Assembly (NCBI GenBank): GCA_964415185.1
Contig: CAYPZI010000146.1
Span: forward strand, 1-6,914
Direction of reading: 5' to 3'
Source: CAYVBJ01 sp964415185
GTDB taxonomy: Bacteria; Bacteroidota; Rhodothermia; Balneolales; Balneolaceae
Length of the DNA stretch: 6,914 nucleotides
This document shows positions 4,697 to 6,914 of the stretch, one piece after another. The notes beneath the pieces were generated by a model, which saw only the letters and a program-made list of their open reading frames with translations, was not told the DNA's origin and searched no databases. The position numbers and the translations under genes are program-made. The stretch's first letter is position 1, and each line of letters opens with the position of its first letter.

Positions 4697-6823
4697 ATGA
4701 AAGTATATCAATCTGACAAAATTCGAAATCTATGTTTACTGGGCCATGCCGGTTCCGGAAAAACAACCCTTACCGAAACCATGTTGTTCGAATCTGGCAC
4801 AACGAAACGAAGAGGCAATGTAGAAGAGGGAAATACAATTTCAGATTTCAATCCTATTGAAAAAGAAAAACAGAAATCCGTATTTACATCTATCTCACAT
4901 CTTGATTGGCGAGGAACCAAAATAAACCTTTTGGATACCCCGGGTACCCCCGATTACGCCGGTGAAGTAGTAGAAGCCATGCATGTTGCCGATTGCGGGC
5001 TTTTTGTACTGAACAGCGAATACGGGATCGAAGTGGGGACAGAAGCACTTTGGAAGAGAGCCGGGGACTCTAATTTACCATCTTTAATTGTTGTGAATAA
5101 ACTCGATTCCAATCAGTCAAACTTTCAGAATACCATAGACATGGCCAAAGAGAGATTCGGCAGGGGAGTGGCTGTGTTGCAATTCCCCTTCAGTGAGGGT
5201 GAGGATTTTCACGCCATTATAGATGTTTTGAAGATGAAGATGTATGAGTTTCCCGCCGATGGAGGCCGCCCGGATAAGCTTCCGATCCCGGAATCTCAAA
5301 AAGCACAAGCCGAATTGCTTCATAATGAACTTGTAGAATCGGTGGCTGAAAATGATGAATCTCTTATGGATCTCTACTTTGAAAACGGGGAACTCGATGA
5401 ATATCAAATGCGGGACGGCCTGAGACAGGCTATTCTAAACAGGGAGATATTCCCGCTGTTTTGCTGTTGTGCTTCCCGGAATATGGGCACGGGAAGGGTG
5501 ATGGGATTTGTTGGCAATGTAGTTCCTTCCCCTGTTGAAACAAAACCTGTTCTCACAGAAAATGGTGAAGAATACTCCATATCTCAGGATGGAAAAACTG
5601 CAATTTATATTTTTAAGTCTTATTCCGAAGCACATGTGGGAGAGCTGAGTTATTTTAAGGTGATGGGTGGGACTCTCAATACCGGCCAGGATATTGAAAA
5701 TAAACGCACATCGAATATTGCAAGGGTCGGTAATTTGTTTTTGCCGCACGGAGCAAAGCGTGTTGACGTAAACAGCGTTGAAGCAGGAGATATCGGGGTT
5801 ACCGTAAAATTGAAAGAAGCGGAATCGGGAGACACTATTGCAGACAAGGGTCTTGCAATGAGTATTGTACGTCCTGAGTACCCGGCTTCCAATATCAGGA
5901 CAGCAATTGTTCTGAAGAAAGAAGGTGATGAAGACAAGCTTGCAAATGCCTTGCACCAGTTGGAGAAAGAAGATGCTGCATTAACAGTAGAACACAGTAA
6001 AGAACTAAACCAGATAATCCTGCATGGACAGGGAGAAGAACATCTTGCCGTTTTACTGCATCAATTAACGCACCGGTTCAACCTGAATGTGGAATTTGAA
6101 ACACCTAAAATTCCATACCGGGAAACCATAACCAAACCGTACCGTGCTTATTATAAACACAAAAAACAGTCGGGTGGGGCAGGACAGTTCGCCGAAGTTT
6201 ACCTGCTTATCGAACCGTGGAAAGAAGGCATGGAGACACCCTCGGACATTAATGTACGCGATGTACAGGAGCATGATCTCGAGTGGGGCGGCAAACTTGT
6301 TTTCCAAAATTGCATTGTTGGCGGCGTGATTGATAACCGCTTTATGCCTGCTATTCTAAAAGGCATCATGGAAAAAATGGAAAACGGGCCTATGAGCGGA
6401 TGCCGTGCCCGTGATATCCGGGTATCGGTTTATGACGGTTCCATGCACTCGGTTGACTCAAATGAAGCTGCCTTCAAAACGGCTGCTCTGATGGCATTTA
6501 AAGATGGATTTTTAAATGCCGGCCCCAAGCTTCTTGAACCGATACATGATGTGGAAATCACCGTTCCGGCCCAATTTATGGGTGATGTAATGAGTGATTT
6601 GAGTTCCCGCAGGGGACAAATCCAGGGAATGGATGCAGAAGGCTCTATCCAAAAGGTAAAAGCAAAAGTACCCCTTATCGAACTTGATCATTATTCCACC
6701 AGGCTGAAGTCGATGACTCAGGGAAGTGCAACCTATACCCGGCAGTTTTCAGAATACGCACCGGTTCCGCCTGATATTCAAAAAATCATAGTTGAAAAAA
6801 CACTTCAGGCTGAGGCGGTCTGA
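4697..6823 (+). CDS. fusA: Elongation factor G-like translational GTPase (EF-G II paralogue)
   Basis: The 708-residue protein has the full five-domain EF-G layout. The G domain shows P-loop GHAGSGKTT (16-24), switch II DTPGTPDY (80-87), NKLD (134-137) and a G5-like CCAS (257-260). A domain II barrel follows at about 300-390, then domain III (about 400-470, with GQGEEHL at 444-450). Domain IV starts at YRETI and KHKKQSGGAGQF (488-498) and includes VYDGSMHSVDSNEAAFK (578-594). Domain V (about 615-690) contains SSRRGQIQGM. Differences from canonical EF-G (AHIDAGKTT, RGITI, DTPGHVDF) are clear: the catalytic switch II His is Thr84, and switch I reads KSVFT (60-64). These mark the EF-G II lineage, so this is probably not the main translocase, which normally sits with rpsL-rpsG-tuf. 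The gene stands alone here. A strong AGGAG seven bases upstream supports the ATG. Ribosome binding is expected; GTPase rate and role (translocation, recycling or stress) are open. Confidence 0.93.
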   Translation: MKVYQSDKIRNLCLLGHAGSGKTTLTETMLFESGTTKRRGNVEEGNTISDFNPIEKEKQKSVFTSISHLDWRGTKINLLDTPGTPDYAGEVVEAMHVADCGLFVLNSEYGIEVGTEALWKRAGDSNLPSLIVVNKLDSNQSNFQNTIDMAKERFGRGVAVLQFPFSEGEDFHAIIDVLKMKMYEFPADGGRPDKLPIPESQKAQAELLHNELVESVAENDESLMDLYFENGELDEYQMRDGLRQAILNREIFPLFCCCASRNMGTGRVMGFVGNVVPSPVETKPVLTENGEEYSISQDGKTAIYIFKSYSEAHVGELSYFKVMGGTLNTGQDIENKRTSNIARVGNLFLPHGAKRVDVNSVEAGDIGVTVKLKEAESGDTIADKGLAMSIVRPEYPASNIRTAIVLKKEGDEDKLANALHQLEKEDAALTVEHSKELNQIILHGQGEEHLAVLLHQLTHRFNLNVEFETPKIPYRETITKPYRAYYKHKKQSGGAGQFAEVYLLIEPWKEGMETPSDINVRDVQEHDLEWGGKLVFQNCIVGGVIDNRFMPAILKGIMEKMENGPMSGCRARDIRVSVYDGSMHSVDSNEAAFKTAALMAFKDGFLNAGPKLLEPIHDVEITVPAQFMGDVMSDLSSRRGQIQGMDAEGSIQKVKAKVPLIELDHYSTRLKSMTQGSATYTRQFSEYAPVPPDIQKIIVEKTLQAEAV

Positions 6824-6833
6824 ATTAAAAGCA

Positions 6834-6865
6834 GTATGTAAGTAGGTAGTACGTAGAATGTAGTG
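6834..6865 (+). repeat. Degenerate GTA-phased short repeat tract
   Basis: Starting 11 bases after the EF-G-like stop, GTA recurs at 6834, 6838, 6842 and 6846, exactly every four bases, and then at 6849, 6853 and 6860. The tract is a degenerate GTAN simple repeat with no coding frame. I have an impression that similar GTAGTACGTAG-like low-complexity DNA occurs in intergenic regions of related genomes, but cannot check it here. Confidence 0.55.
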
Positions 6866-6888
6866 TTGTGTCAATTATAATCTGTCGT

Positions 6889-6911
6889 AAGAAACCCGCA
6901 AAGTTTCTTTT
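6889..6911 (+). terminator. Weak candidate terminator at the window edge
   Basis: AAGAAAC (6889-6895) pairs with GTTTCTT (6903-6909) around CCGCAAA, followed by a T-rich TTTCTTTTCTG. The stem has only two G-C pairs, so it may be inefficient, or it may be part of a larger structure cut by the window end. It would end the EF-G-like transcript 66 bases after its stop. Confidence 0.35.
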
Positions 6912-6914
6912 CTG

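Noticed and set aside
5435..5956. 173-codon open frame antisense to the EF-G-like gene.
   Set aside because: It is Cys/Phe/Asn-rich without motifs and lies opposite conserved EF-G domain I-III codons. It is a shadow frame.
1..6914. Search for CRISPR arrays, tRNA/rRNA, insertion sequences, attachment sites and defence genes.
   Set aside because: No regularly spaced direct repeats, cloverleaf-like sequence, transposase motif or terminal inverted repeats with target duplications were seen. All long open frames are accounted for by housekeeping or redox genes.

Overview
The window looks like chromosomal DNA from a moderately AT-rich Gram-negative bacterium of the Bacteroidota/Balneolota/Rhodothermota assemblage, most likely a Balneolaceae-type marine or saline organism. 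This rests on four things: the partial first gene matches a secreted-protein family I know mainly from that assemblage; the elongation factor is the EF-G II paralogue typical of it; Shine-Dalgarno sequences are mostly weak; and intergenic regions are AT-rich. The assignment is inferred from remembered protein flavour, not from a search.

Layout. Bases 1-200 hold the 3' end of a plus-strand gene, closed by a strong intrinsic terminator (221-255). A gene-poor, very AT-rich stretch of about 350 bases follows and probably carries the promoter of a two-gene plus-strand operon. That operon (609-2425) encodes a 111-residue protein with three predicted membrane spans and, overlapping it by one base, a mercuric-reductase-like FAD/NAD disulfide oxidoreductase. 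A hairpin at 2461-2487, flanked by A and T runs, can terminate this operon and also the convergent minus-strand genes.

The minus-strand block, in transcription order, is a type I cytoplasmic L-asparaginase (4623-3628), a PolB-type DEDDy 3'-5' exonuclease (3623-2898) four bases downstream, and a cold-shock-domain protein (2725-2516) with its own long leader and likely its own promoter. The 73-base gap at 4624-4696 separates asparaginase from a divergent plus-strand EF-G-like GTPase (4697-6823). It contains a perfect 8+8 inverted repeat overlapping a consensus -10 box. After the GTPase comes a short tract with a GTA repeat every four bases and a weak hairpin at the window edge.

The genes are mostly housekeeping and redox functions: translation (EF-G II), RNA chaperoning (Csp), nucleic-acid trimming (exonuclease), asparagine catabolism (AnsA) and thiol/quinone-type redox chemistry (flavoprotein plus membrane partner). 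I see no mobile element, CRISPR array, tRNA, rRNA or defence island. The items most worth a second look are the EF-G paralogue with altered GTPase motifs, the flavoprotein/membrane-protein pair of unknown substrate, and the palindrome between ansA and the EF-G gene.
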